Assembly: GCF_000003605.2 (NCBI RefSeq)
Contig: NW_003135348.1
Coordinates: 172,579-206,256, forward strand
Length of the DNA stretch: 33,678 nucleotides
DNA from: Saccoglossus kowalevskii
Lineage: Eukaryota > Hemichordata > Enteropneusta > Harrimaniidae
Direction: 5' to 3'
In this document: in pieces, positions 22,601 through 30,917 of the stretch
Position numbering within the stretch: position 1 is the stretch's first letter
Layout of the letters: every line of letters begins with the position of its first letter
Notes under the pieces: generated by a model
Told to the model about the DNA's origin: nothing
Seen by the model: only the letters and a program-made list of their open reading frames with translations
The model's database searches: none
Program-made: the position numbers and the translations under genes

Positions 22601-25600
22601 AGGCCCAAGCAGCATTTATTTTTTTACCACTTTTAGTATAAAACAATATGTACCACATTTTCCCTTTCTTATGTGATGGCTTAGATATTTATCACTTACT
22701 TTTGTAGGGAGCACTGCATACACTCAAACCACAGGAAGCGGCAAAATTATATTTTTCAAGTCGTACTGATGCAGGTGTTCACGCATTGAATAACACAGCA
22801 CATGTTGATTTCGTAAGACGAAATAACCAACAACCGTTCAGTGGCGAGGTACTCAAAACAATTTTGAATAACAAGCTACTCATAGCTCAGCAGGATATAC
22901 GGTTGGTATAATTTTTGTTGTTACGTACTCTCGCTACTATGCAAGTTTGAATACATGTACGCAGAGATACATTACGTGGGGTTTGCAACTACGGTGACAT
23001 AATACCAAGACTCCGTTTCAAACTCGCTCTCGCATAAGCGTTCCAACTCAGAAAAATGCGAATGCGCATGCCCGAGGTAACTAGGATACTGGGACGTCCA
23101 GGTGGATCAAAATAGGTGCTCACAATATGACGGATTACGATAACTATATTTTCTGTACATTTTCCATGTATTACATTTTTTCACTATGAATGTGGTAATA
23201 CATGTTTTATTACAAACCGCCTATGTCATGTCAGAAGGTCTCGTCTATGAGATGAGACTTGAATGGAATCTTGACATGATGTCACCATACAGTACTATGC
23301 GCGTTGCAAACCCCAAGTAATGTACCTCTGATGTACATTAACATTTTGTGTAAATAATGCATTTGACCCATGTGCGTGAGTCATATAACCCTTTCTAGAA
23401 GCAAAATTCTACTGAATACTGTAAATTTTGTCTCCATAAATGACATAAAATCGCGAAAATTTCTATCAGTGAAAATAAAATGCTTTACATTATGTTGCTA
23501 TGTGCAGAATGGGACCCATATTGAATAAAATGTTATTACGCTTACAGTGCCACTATAAAATTATTAATTGTTATCAAACTGGCTATGCTGCCGACATTGT
23601 GCGCTAAATTTGCAGCTTGTATAATATGCAAATGTCTCACATGGTCGGTGAGTAAAGCTTTTAAAAAACATGTATATTAAAAGCGGGGATGTCATCACCT
23701 ACGCATGCGACAGAGGGCCATAGTGTGTCGTTGTTTACAAATAAGCGTCTACCCGGGAGCCTTTGTGTTTTTAGCGTGCCTTGTTATCGTCTCTTAGGAC
23801 TCAATTCCCGCATGTGCGCAGGTGACGAATTCCTCTGCTTTAACTTATGAAACTGAACATCTTGTTGAAATTATTATACCAATAACTTAATCAAAAACTA
23901 AAATTTTAATATCTTAGGTTATTCGTTTCAAATGTTGATGTCAATCATTAAAAATACTGAAACATAAATAACCGTCTACTAACATTGTTGACTCTAGGTG
24001 GCGCTGTTTGCAAATATGCATTACAGACTTTATACACATACATTTACATTCAACAATGATGATTTTTATGTGCTGACAATTTATAACTAACAATAATTTA
24101 ATCTTGATGTTGCCAAATAATACTTGTTAACATAAATTGCATTTATTGGTGATAGAAACACTTCAAACATAAACTTGTAGAATGCCATAAAAATTGAACG
24201 TTCCATAGTAAACAGATGAACTAACTGGCACACAGTTGAGCACGGACTAAACTAGAACAGAACTACAGTTTTACTTTTAAAAAAGGAAATGGAACATTAC
24301 GGCGTTTTTCATGCAGACGGAGGTCAACCAATCAGTGACTGCGTACTAAGTTAATAATGGAATATCAGTCAACACCTATGGCTTATGGTTTCAAGGATAT
24401 AATAAACGTGATTCATAATTCATGTATATTTAATAAATTATTTTATTAATAATTTATTATTTAATAAAAAGCTGATACTATTAAATCTGTATTAATATTG
24501 ATTTACCATTTTATTTGGAACGTTATAAATGTGGATTTGATTCTGTCATTGTCTATTTCTTGATATAATTTTTTTGCAGAATCAATGATGTTAAAAAAGT
24601 TCCTGATGAGTTCCATGCTCGATTTCAAGCCAAGGGTAGAACATACGTATACAGGATAGCATCAAATTGGAATTGTGCTCTCAATCATATACCATTATTT
24701 GAAAATCACAGATGCTGGATGGTCAGTTACAGGTATAGTTCTTATTGAATATTAATTTTATAATATCGGTAGTGTCCATTTTTGGTTGTTGAACTGCGAA
24801 TCTTGGCTGCAGTTCAGTCATTCGGCTCTCTAAGATACTGATAACTCATTCACCACTGTGTACATGTAACTGCTTAGTGATGTTCAGTCATGTACAATTA
24901 ACAGCAAATACAAATATCATTTATTAAAGTAGAATGCTTCAAACTACATTTTCCTGACAATACAACCTTATTTGGAGCATGAACAAATAAATATTTCTGA
25001 ACATTAAAATATTATAAATATGTATAAATTAATGAATGGATTTTGTCTGTTGTAACATTATTGTAGAATTACTGATATCAGTGGAGGAAATAAAGAAACC
25101 AAATGCAAAAAAAACATTGAGGTGAATCTAGTTTTATTTTTTGTGTCTATAAAAAGAAACATCAAGGTAGACAGACAGCATCTAAATATAGACATTTTAT
25201 GTATGATGGTTGAATTGCTAGAGAAAAACATAATAATAATAATTATTGTTTTAGCAAAAGTCGAAAGCCATATGGATTTCTTTTCTCCATACCAAACAAA
25301 ATTGTCCAGTGTTAATGCTAAGATGCAGTTATAGGCATGTTTCAACAATGATTTCAGTATACAATTGTACACACTCTCTTACCTGGATAACAGGAAACAG
25401 ACAAAATTTCACTTTTTAGTTTTCACTAAAAAAGTTTGGCTATTTTTGTCCCAATATTCTGAAGGAAAGTGCAGACTATAAACAGGACTATTTTGTGAAT
25501 TTGTAATGAAAAGATGGAACTGGTGGTGAAAAGGTTAAAGCAAAGATATCTGTATCTTTTTTAGATTAGACATCGAAAAGATGAAACAGGCGTGTGAAGT

Positions 25601-25799
25601 ATTTATTGGTACTCATGATTTCGCCGCATTTCGTAGCAAAAATAACAAAAATGTTCATAAATCAACTGTGAGAACTATAGATAGTATAAACATTAGGAAA
25701 TCTCATGGAATATTACAACATCTATCACCCTGCGAGACAGATGCACGAATAGAATACTATGAAATTGAATTCAAAGCCAAGTCATTTCTGTACAAACAG
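16594..25799 (+). CDS. PUSL1: tRNA pseudouridine synthase A-like 1 (PUSL1), exons 1-5, C-terminus not found
   Basis: Five exons (16594-16640, 17208-17259, 22708-22901, 24580-24732, 25565-25799) join in phase with no stop to give 227 residues. TruA-family landmarks occur in order: the N-terminal Y-x-G-T-x-F-x-G-V-Q-like strand and TVQRVIE helix (exons 1-2); the catalytic loop SSRTDAGVHAL with the nucleophilic Asp at about residue 54 (exon 3); FHARFQAKGRTYVYRI (exon 4); IGTHDFAAF and FKAKSFLYKQ (exon 5). The family isomerises uridine to pseudouridine in tRNA or other RNA; the PUSL1 branch is associated with mitochondria in vertebrates. The invertebrate protein lacks the final VRRM...HGL-type segment of about 60-75 residues. 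I searched 25800-33678 by eye and did not find it. The gene is divergent from ACAP. Similar human order supports PUSL1 rather than another TruA member. Confidence 0.9.
16641..17207 (+). other. PUSL1 intron 1
   Basis: 567-bp intron with donor GTGAGT and acceptor TTTTCAG. I recognise no repeat or gene in it. Bases 16670-16760 are relatively GC-rich. Confidence 0.65.
17208..17259 (+). CDS. PUSL1: PUSL1 exon 2
   Basis: Acceptor TTTTCAG ends at 17207 and donor GTGAG starts at 17260. The first base completes the Arg codon of exon 1, then 17 codons give GVVQTNSTSPTVQRVIE with its leading Gly. This matches the GVQ...TVQ-x-x-LE region of TruA proteins. It ends in phase 0. A MITE begins within about six bases of the donor. 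Confidence 0.82.
17266..17411. mobile_element. Diverged family A MITE at the PUSL1 exon 2 donor
   Basis: Begins CTGTAAACCATTTATTTTTCACTG immediately after the exon 2 donor GTGAG and ends TATTTACGGTA. Matches the 30116-30298 copy best (that copy starts CTATAAAACCATTTATTTTCACTG). Confidence 0.5.
17418..18125. mobile_element. Long-TIR element with TA target, interrupted by the assembly gap
   Basis: Ends CAGCAAATCTCAGAAGTATT and, inverted, CAGCAAGTCTCAGAAGTATT, flanked by TA at 17416-17417 and 18126-18127. The inverted repeats extend with good identity for about 110 bp and weakly to about 150 bp per side. CAG start and TA duplication suggest a Tc1/mariner-type non-autonomous element. The known sequence contains no transposase; 199 N lie inside (17710-17908). 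Confidence 0.6.
17710..17908. other. Assembly gap (199 N)
   Basis: Run of undetermined bases. The 16-base AAAGCGAAATCGCCAT occurs directly on both sides (about 17692-17707 and 17909-17924), so the gap may be artificial or sit in a tandem repeat. Frames running through the N run are not genes. Confidence 0.99.
18761..19213 (+). pseudogene. LINE endonuclease domain remnant
   Basis: One frame, with TAG/TAA stops before 18845 and at 19214, reads NILNGSLYKNRKSGNFTSIS, then SVNDYVLAS and SDHMPIEF. The SDH is the conserved catalytic-site motif of exo_endo_phos nucleases. The upstream nuclease motifs are missing. Confidence 0.7.
19223..20882 (+). pseudogene. LINE reverse transcriptase remnant
   Basis: Runs over three frames. 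Landmarks: PGQDGIPAEFW near 19803 (shifted frame), LGLITPIYKKG near 19922, GFRKGRGT near 20089, LQQGSVISPLLF near 20357, and the catalytic YADD at about 20483-20494 followed by LNKSK and YNYLGVIF. Frameshifts lie near 19800, 20163-20220 and 20340. Not able to make an intact enzyme. Confidence 0.8.
20883..22038 (+). pseudogene. LINE C-terminal region remnant, split by an insertion
   Basis: 20930-21280 reads CAVRGELGRH, then NKYGFGEVWV. After the insertion, 21778-22038 continues SEKYFSNATYKRAL, IEIGRG and RFCPFC...ENEYHMLL, as in CR1-like C-termini. In-frame stops are present near 20881, 21050 and 21265. Confidence 0.65.
21286..21776. mobile_element. 491-bp G-rich-ended TIR element inside the LINE
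   Basis: Flanked by direct TAATAT (21280-21285 and 21777-21782; the following GA also matches the element start, so the duplication could be read as 8 bp). Ends: GAGGGGAGGCAAGGGG and, inverted, GAGGGGGGGGGCAAGGG. The LINE protein reading is continuous across the site if one duplication and the element are ignored. Interior has repeated TTACGTTG(T/A)ACG and no transposase. Superfamily not assigned. Confidence 0.7.
22708..22901 (+). CDS. PUSL1: PUSL1 exon 3 (catalytic Asp)
   Basis: Acceptor TTTTGTAG ends at 22707. In phase 0 it encodes 64 codons plus two bases, starting GALHTLKPQEAAKLYF. It contains SSRTDAGVHALNNTAHVDF, the pseudouridine synthase catalytic signature whose Asp attacks uridine. 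The donor is taken as CG|GTTGGT at 22902, because only this phase lets exon 4 read on; the alternative GTATAA four bases later would put exon 4 into a stop. The chosen donor is a weak consensus. Confidence 0.9.
22962..23330. mobile_element. 369-bp CAG-ended TIR element (hAT-like)
   Basis: Ends CAGAGATACATTACGTGGGG and, inverted, CAGAGGTACATTACTTGGGG, both followed by TTTGCAAC. Flanks share ATGTAC (22955-22960 with one extra base, and 23331-23336). CAGRG ends suggest hAT but the duplication is shorter or less perfect than the usual 8 bp. Confidence 0.55.
23681..23839. mobile_element. 159-bp TTAA-flanked inverted-repeat element
   Basis: TTAA at 23677-23680 and 23840-23843. Imperfect inverted ends: AGCGGGGATGTCATCACCTACGC and AGCAGAGGAATTCGTCACCTGCGC. 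A single related end also occurs at about 3855-3893 (TCATCACCTGCGGATGCG inverted). Confidence 0.5.
24580..24732 (+). CDS. PUSL1: PUSL1 exon 4
   Basis: Acceptor TTTTTTTGCAG ends at 24579; donor AG|GTATAG starts at 24733. Reads INDVKKVPDEFHARFQ, then AKGRTYVYRIAS and LFENHRCWMV. The V-P-x-x-FHAR-x-x-A-x-x-RTY-x-YR pattern is the second diagnostic TruA block. It contributes RNA-binding and active-site residues in the family. Begins and ends in phase 2. Confidence 0.9.
24733..25564 (+). other. PUSL1 intron 4
   Basis: 832-bp intron. Its last part (25388-25534) is a copy of the TTAA-type MITE. The rest is AT-rich; the ORFs there on both strands (around 25058-25372) have no recognisable domain. Confidence 0.6.
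25388..25534. mobile_element. Family B MITE next to the PUSL1 exon 5 acceptor
   Basis: Holds GTTTGGCTATTTTTGTCCC, GGAAAGTGCAGACTATAAA and the right end GGTGGTGAAAAGG, followed by TTAA. The left end is missing or diverged. It ends 30 bp before exon 5. Confidence 0.6.
25565..25799 (+). CDS. PUSL1: PUSL1 exon 5
   Basis: Acceptor TCTTTTTTAG ends at 25564 and donor GTGAGT starts at 25800. Encodes RLDIEKMKQACEVFIGTHDF, then AAFRSKNN and, near the end, YEIEFKAKSFLYKQ. HDFxAF and the F-x-x-x-SFLY-x-Q stretch before V-R are conserved across TruA enzymes. Reading past the donor gives a stop at 25866 after 22 unrelated residues, supporting the splice. A TTAA-type MITE ends 30 bp before the exon. Confidence 0.9.
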
Positions 25800-25989
25800 G
25801 TGAGTGGACTTTATGAGGTTAATCCTTTTTCTCGTACAATTCGTATGCGCTTGCAGGCCAGCCATTGACTGTAACTATATACCCCAGAGTTATCTATCCA
25901 AAGCTATGGAGGAACCAGAATTGTCATTGCATATTATGGTGGGAGTGTGTACAAATCTTTTGCAATCTCAGCAGTTGGGTCGGTGTGGC

Positions 25990-26135
25990 TTGTGTATTCT
26001 CGGGGGCGGACATCCAGGCATTTTCATCGCATGGCAACCATCACGGTGAAAACAAAAGCCAAAAACTTTCAGAAAACAGTACTTTGGGATTGTTGTTGAG
26101 ACTCCCTTGAACAGTGTAACAAGATAACCCCTGCG
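25990..26135. repeat. Dispersed repeat C, copy 1
   Basis: About 145 bp sharing roughly 85% of bases with the reverse complement of 31398-31530 (for example CAACCATCACGGTGAAAACA and CTGAACAGTGTAACAAGAT-type blocks). On the minus strand both copies read similar peptides (STTIPKY-x-FL-x-VFG-x-CFH). Confidence 0.6.
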
Positions 26136-27306
26136 TGTGTAACGCACATAAATTTGATTGTTCAAGATTACTTCAAAGTTGAGTTCCTGTTGTTTTCTTG
26201 AATTTTCACCAGCTCTTCGCTCTGCGTTTCTCAGCAGCGCCCATAGAAATACGTGGTACAGTGGTGCGCGTCTTAACAACGTGGAACATCTTGTGACATA
26301 GCTCTGCCCTGAGGATATATCTCGTAGCGTCACTTATGTGTGGCTGACAAACCCTATTGACAGTGCTGAGCTTACCTGCATAAAATGTAAATTGCAATTG
26401 ACCTCACTGTGATGACGCATGCGTTGTGGAATACGGAGAAAGGGCTCAAAGCATGCATACACAATAATAATAACTTTAACAAGGTTATGACGTATACATA
26501 CCCATGAATATTATTTCAAAGTGCAGTTATTAATAAAGAGGAGTTATTATGAAATGCTGAAATCGTGTATATTCGGTCTTCACCCCCACTCTGTCTATTG
26601 TGGTTATTTGAAGACTGTACATGCTAAATACTAAACTATCATACTAAACTGGTCACCAAATTTAAAAAAGTGTTTCTTGCTTTTACACTGTACATGTAGT
26701 TTGCATGAGTGTAGGCAATCCTAAATAGGTTTTGATTGTATACAGCGCCACCAGTGGTTGTTCCCAGCTCCATGCCAACCCCTGTTGATAAGTGGCAGAA
26801 ATTTGGGGGACATTTGGGAAATATTGTTATATTGTTTATTTTAATATGACTAGTGTGAATCTAGCCATCTGATTGGCTGAAGCCAGGGTTTATACCTGCG
26901 CACGGTGATTATATCCCGCCAAATATGCTAATTTTCCCCTGAGAGGTCTTATATCCGCTACCAAATACCCTCGCATGCCGTTTATAACCTCTAATAAGTG
27001 TATTATAAGTGACGATATGATTTATATACAGTACATTGAAAATATAAAGTTCTTCTAAGCATTTATATAAGTCGAAAATTGCTATTATTAATAATAGTTT
27101 CATACTCCCATTCACATATAGATTTTTAAAAATGTATTCTAACTTGGGTTTCCCACACTCCACAGAAATGAGCTGCACATTTCTTTCAAGAAATTTACAG
27201 AATGAGAAATGTATTGGTGTGTTAGGTACCTACGCAATAACATGTAACTGCCATTTGATACTATATAAAACAATACTAGCATCTTTCTTCCAGCTAGGTG
27301 TATTAA

Positions 27307-27950
27307 GGTAGAATGTACCCTACTGGGACTCGTAATTTCTTGGAAAGTTGGTTATAAATCACATGACAATGTTTATTGATTGATTATGTAAAATCATGAA
27401 ACTATTGTCCCATGACACAATGAAATAGCATTCTTTTGTGTGTTACAGTGATGTATTTTGAGAAACTTGTCCTATTTTTAGAACAATTCCATGGAGCAGA
27501 ATGTTAAAGAAAATTGAATTTTTTGACACTTTTTGAAATAATGGAGGGGAACGAAAGTACACCTGCAGTATATACTTTTTCTAACCTATGTCACCAGCCT
27601 ACAAATTGCCGTACGGCAATTTTTTTGATACTTTTTAAAACCTAAGTTTTTGAAATAATTCAGAACAACAACAAAATACCCCGAGATTACCAGTATTTTC
27701 ACTCCATGTCACCAGCCTACAATTTGAAATATGGCATAATATCTCTGCCATAGGAGCCTATATGGTAAAAGCATTATTATAATAATGCCAAAATGAGCAC
27801 TGAAATACAACCATTATTCTCTTAAAAATTAGGCTGGTGATCCTGAACTTTTTTTTAGTTAATATTCTTGTTTTACCCAGAAGTACAATTTATTGGAAAA
27901 TAAATACATTGTACATTCTGGGTATTTGCATTCATTAGTAGGCTTCTACC
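27307..27950. mobile_element. 644-bp TTAA-flanked TIR element
   Basis: TTAA at 27303-27306 and 27951-27954. Ends GGTAGAATGTACCCTACT and, inverted, GGTAGAAGCCTACT. Interior has ATGTCACCAGCCTACAA twice about 120 bp apart. TTAA insertion suggests a piggyBac- or Kolobok-type non-autonomous element; no transposase seen. Confidence 0.6.
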
Positions 27951-28311
27951 TTAATTAATTAGTGGTTAATTGATCGTTCTCTTTTGAACTGCCAGGTTTA
28001 ACATTCATGTATATACCAGTAACCTGGTACAGAGTCCCTCAACAACAAATGACTGTGCCTGCAGGTACATGTGCAATGTATATCGTGTTTTGTGACTGTC
28101 TTGGAGAGTTGAACTAAAACTGAATGGTCAAAATAAGTAATATTTTTATAATTTCGTGTACAACAATTTTTTTATGTTTTTTAGTTTATAATTCTTAATT
28201 AAGTAGTGCTTAATTGATCTTTTTTCAACTGCAAGGTTAAACATTCATGATTCTGACCCGCTATATCGTGTTTTAAGTGTCTTGAAGTAGTTGAACTAAA
28301 ACTGAATGTAT
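27949..28311. repeat. Direct duplication upstream of the pentraxin-like gene
   Basis: Blocks CTTAATT-(A)AxTAGTGxTTAATTGATC, GGTTTAACATTCATG / GGTTAAACATTCATG, TATATCGTGTTTT and GTTGAACTAAAACTGAATG occur in the same order at about 27949-28128 and 28193-28311. The first copy carries about 60 extra bases in its middle. Confidence 0.7.
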
Positions 28312-28435
28312 TTTTAAGTACTTCCTTGTAGCAGTAATTAAGCCATGAATAAATTTATTTTTGTTTGTTTAATGGGAAATGTACTTGATAAATCAGGTTA
28401 TAAATTTAGCAAGTATCTTGAGTGTGTGGATAACA

Positions 28436-28817
28436 ATGACTGTTTCTACTACAATGCTGTCCTACTTTGTCCGCATTTTGTTACTCAGCTCTGCCATCAG
28501 GGTTGAGTGTCAGAATACCATATCTGGAATACACAGATGTTTTGACTATCAACAGCGATGCATAGATGACAATGAGTGCGCATATACGTTTCTATTACCC
28601 CGTGGAGACTCTGTGGATATGTGCCCCAACATGGCTGATACAGTTATAAGAATGACAGAAATTGAGTCAGAGAACGAGCAGCTGAAAAAACAAATCAGTT
28701 CTCTTGAGTTGGCTTACCAGAAGAAGATTGACACCATTGTACGTGAAGTGGATGAACTAAAGAAAGTCTGTTCTCTGATTTGTCAGAATAATAGTAATAT
28801 TAACGACACAAACGAAG
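28436..28817 (+). CDS. Pentraxin-like gene exon 1 (signal peptide, Cys segment, coiled coil)
   Basis: 127 codons plus one base, donor GTGAGA at 28818. I chose ATG 28436 because it has A at -3 and leaves a normal signal peptide; ATG 28454 is equally good in context and ATG 28379 gives an unusually long hydrophobic leader. Cysteines at HRCFDYQQRC, NECAYTF, DMCPN and KVCSLIC could link chains. An overlapping out-of-frame ATG at 28370 opens 46 codons over this exon. Confidence 0.78.
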
Positions 28818-30035
28818 GTGAGAATTATGTAAAGAGGGGTGTATGTTTTGTTTTATTAGTTCCTGTTTGGGAGACTCAATTATTTATTGACCTCTGTATG
28901 TGTATGCGTCCGTCCTGACCTGTATATTTAGAAATGTATTGGCTGATTTAAACTTCAAAATCTGATCAATTTCAAAATAGCCAAATGCAAATGCTATTGT
29001 AGAGATATGTCGCTGACATATATACATAGACTGATCATCATCAAACTTTACAATTACATTATACATCATATTCTTAGCTCCGCTGTTGACGAAGTCAATG
29101 GCGCGTAATCTTTCGTATTACTGATTGTCCGTCATTGTCAGGTGTCATTTTTGTCTGCTTCTTCAAAACTGTTAAACCAAATGCTTTCATATATGCAACA
29201 TAGATTCTTGGGGTAGTCCTCTGTCAGATTTGTTCATTTCGTGATGATACCTTCAGTTCTCTAATTTTGATGAATATTTTTGTCATTTTTGGTAAAAAGT
29301 GATATTTTCTATTGGATATACTCTTCTAATAAGGCAGATACAATTATTTAATTTTGTTTTGTTTTGTTTACTTTTGATTTAGGTAAACTATTTTTAATTT
29401 TCTGATTCTTTTCAGAATCAAAAAATTTCATATTTAATGGTAATTCATCTGTTGTTATTGAACCTACTGAACCAATACCTATGATGATGGATTTGACACT
29501 TTGCGTATGGGTGAAGACTAACTCTGAGATTGTTTATGGTGGACATACAGTTCTACTGCACTACCAAGCAGAGATACCGTCAGTATCTGGATATTATCAT
29601 GGACTGACTCTATTTCTGAATTCTGTGGGGCAGTACCACAACATGGGTTCCACTGTATTTGGTACACACACTATTCCCGATGATGGTTCGTGGCATCATG
29701 TCTGCTTAGCAATGCATGGGGGTGACTATATGACTGATGTTGGAGTTTACGTAGACGGTGCTCGGAACCCCGGACAGCTATCAATCACATCAAGAGTTTT
29801 GTACAGAGGCGGTGTCATTTACATTGGGTATAAACCAGACGGAGCACATGCATTTATTGGCAAATTGACACAAGTTAATATGTGGGATAGACATCTGGAA
29901 TTTGGAGAGTTTGTTGAATTAGTCACATCGTGTGAAGGAAATGGTAACATTGTTTCTTGGTCAAATATAATTAATGAAGGAAGATATACGGTGAATAATG
30001 CTGAAGAAGATGTATCAGATATATGCCCTAAGTGA
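28436..30035 (+). CDS. Secreted pentraxin-like protein with Cys-rich N-terminus and coiled coil
   Basis: Two exons (28436-28817 and 29416-30035) join in phase 1 to give 333 residues. Order: signal peptide (hydrophobic RILLLSS core, likely cut near VECQ); a short Cys-rich segment containing ECAYTFLLP, a pattern seen near the N-terminus of angiopoietin-type and other secreted coiled-coil proteins; a predicted coiled coil (about residues 75-110, ESENEQLKKQISSLE onward) ending in KVCSLIC; N-glycosylation sequons; then a pentraxin domain of about 200 residues. The domain has the paired cysteines of the fold (LTLCVWVK and WHHVCLAMHG) and a G-x-L-T-x-VNMWDR motif. Pentraxins are secreted, usually multimeric pattern-recognition or matrix proteins. 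The loop that binds calcium in C-reactive protein is shorter here and lacks its Glu-Gln-Asp ligands. Other in-frame starts are 28379 (19 residues longer) and 28454 (6 shorter). Confidence 0.82.
28818..29415 (+). other. Pentraxin-like gene intron
   Basis: 598-bp phase-1 intron with consensus ends. Bases 29070-29325 are an inverted, diverged copy of the 3' end and one core unit of the Helentron-like element found at 2459-3797. Confidence 0.75.
29070..29325 (-). mobile_element. Inverted, truncated Helentron-like element copy
   Basis: Reads the terminal TTAGCTCCGCTGT then a core unit in reverse relative to 2459-3797, ending near the GGTAAAAAGTGATATTTTC motif. Lies in the pentraxin-like gene intron. 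Confidence 0.6.
29416..30035 (+). CDS. Pentraxin-like gene exon 2 (pentraxin domain)
   Basis: Acceptor TCTTTTCAG ends at 29415; the phase-1 join restores a Glu codon, giving ESKNFIFNGNSSVVIEPTEP and on to the stop TGA at 30033-30035. The complete pentraxin domain is in this single exon. A possible polyadenylation signal AATAAA lies at 30632-30637, which would give a 3' UTR of about 0.6 kb. Confidence 0.85.
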
Positions 30036-30115
30036 TTCTTACAGGTTTATGTTCATGTCTCAAATGTGAAATATATCAGATATATATCTGTTCTTGAATC
30101 AGTGTACGTCCAATA

Positions 30116-30298
30116 CTATAAAACCATTTATTTTCACTGACACTTAACTTAATTTTTATGTTTTGAGCATATTCAGTGTGTTTTAATTTCACAGATTTAT
30201 TGTTATTTTACGTATTAACATAAATTTATTTTAGCGGATTTTACTTATCGGTGAAAATAGCGAAATTAAAACTCGGTGAATAATTAATGCATTTACAG
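30116..30298. mobile_element. Family A-like TA-flanked MITE
   Basis: Between TA at 30114-30115 and 30299-30300; ends CTATAAAACCATTTATTTTC and ...AATGCATTTACAG; contains GCGGATTTTACTTATCGGTG. Lies in the presumed 3' UTR region of the pentraxin-like gene. Confidence 0.5.
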
Positions 30299-30917
30299 TA
30301 TTTCTTATGAATGCTTCCTGAAATGTCAGACATCCTGGTATCTGTGTTTTTTTTTTCTCTCAAACAATTTCCAACATACTTTGCCATGTTTAACTGTTTT
30401 CGTCCTTCAATAAGAACAGTCACAACTGAGAAACTCTCATTATGGTGAATTTGTACCCCCAGCAAATACCAGGATGGGTGACCTTTGGAAGGTCATGCAA
30501 AAGACCGATTAACACCTTTACCTTTTTACCGCCTGTATTGTAAATGAAGGGAAAGGTATACGAGGGGAAATGTCTGTCCTCATTGTTGTCGTTGACTTTG
30601 GCTTTACCCTTTTTCTTGTGGTTACAACTTGAATAAATTCAAACTTACACGGTTGATATATTAATTAGTTTGGGGATGTTGGTTTGTCTTGCATGTATAT
30701 TATTCAAGTTATTGGTGAAAATTTGACTTAAAATTGTCTTTTTTTTAGAGATGTAATAAATTATAAATTTTGTGTCTGATCAAACAAAACCTTATCAGTC
30801 ACTATATGTAAATTTCATTTCAATTTTATTTTTATTATCATTGTAATTTTAGTTGATTTCTGCCTGAAATGAATTGTTAAGTTTCATTATAGTATAATAA
30901 TAAACATATTATACATT

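Larger units (their letters stand above)
17260..22707 (+). other. PUSL1 intron 2, packed with mobile elements
   Basis: 5.4-kb intron. In order: a TA-type MITE starting at the donor (about 17266-17411); a long-TIR element containing the assembly gap (17418-18125); a half MITE (18370-18469); a same-strand decayed LINE (18720-22216) split by a 491-bp insertion. 18126-18370, 18475-18720 and 22217-22707 show nothing recognisable. Confidence 0.7.
22902..24579 (+). other. PUSL1 intron 3
   Basis: 1.7-kb intron containing a 369-bp CAG-ended TIR element, a piece of the TA-type MITE near 23415-23495, and a 159-bp TTAA-flanked inverted-repeat element. 23850-24579 is AT-rich with nothing recognisable. 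Confidence 0.65.
25800..28435. other. Sequence between PUSL1 exon 5 and the pentraxin-like gene
   Basis: Should hold either PUSL1 intron 5 or its terminal exon, but I could not identify the conserved C-terminal block. Contents seen: a repeat shared inverted with 31398-31530, a 644-bp TTAA-flanked element, and a direct duplication at 27949-28311. 26140-27300 has no recognised content; the 121-codon minus-strand frame at 25968-26333 is mostly this repeat. Confidence 0.5.

Noticed and set aside
25581-25868. PUSL1 exon 5 as a self-contained 95-codon gene
   Set aside because: The conserved reading starts before this ATG at a splice acceptor and ends at a consensus donor; the last 22 codons are intron.
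26206-26397. Minus-strand 63-codon frame with an ATGCAG|GTAAGC donor-like site near 26370
   Set aside because: The donor word is isolated; no conserved peptide or partner exon could be found.
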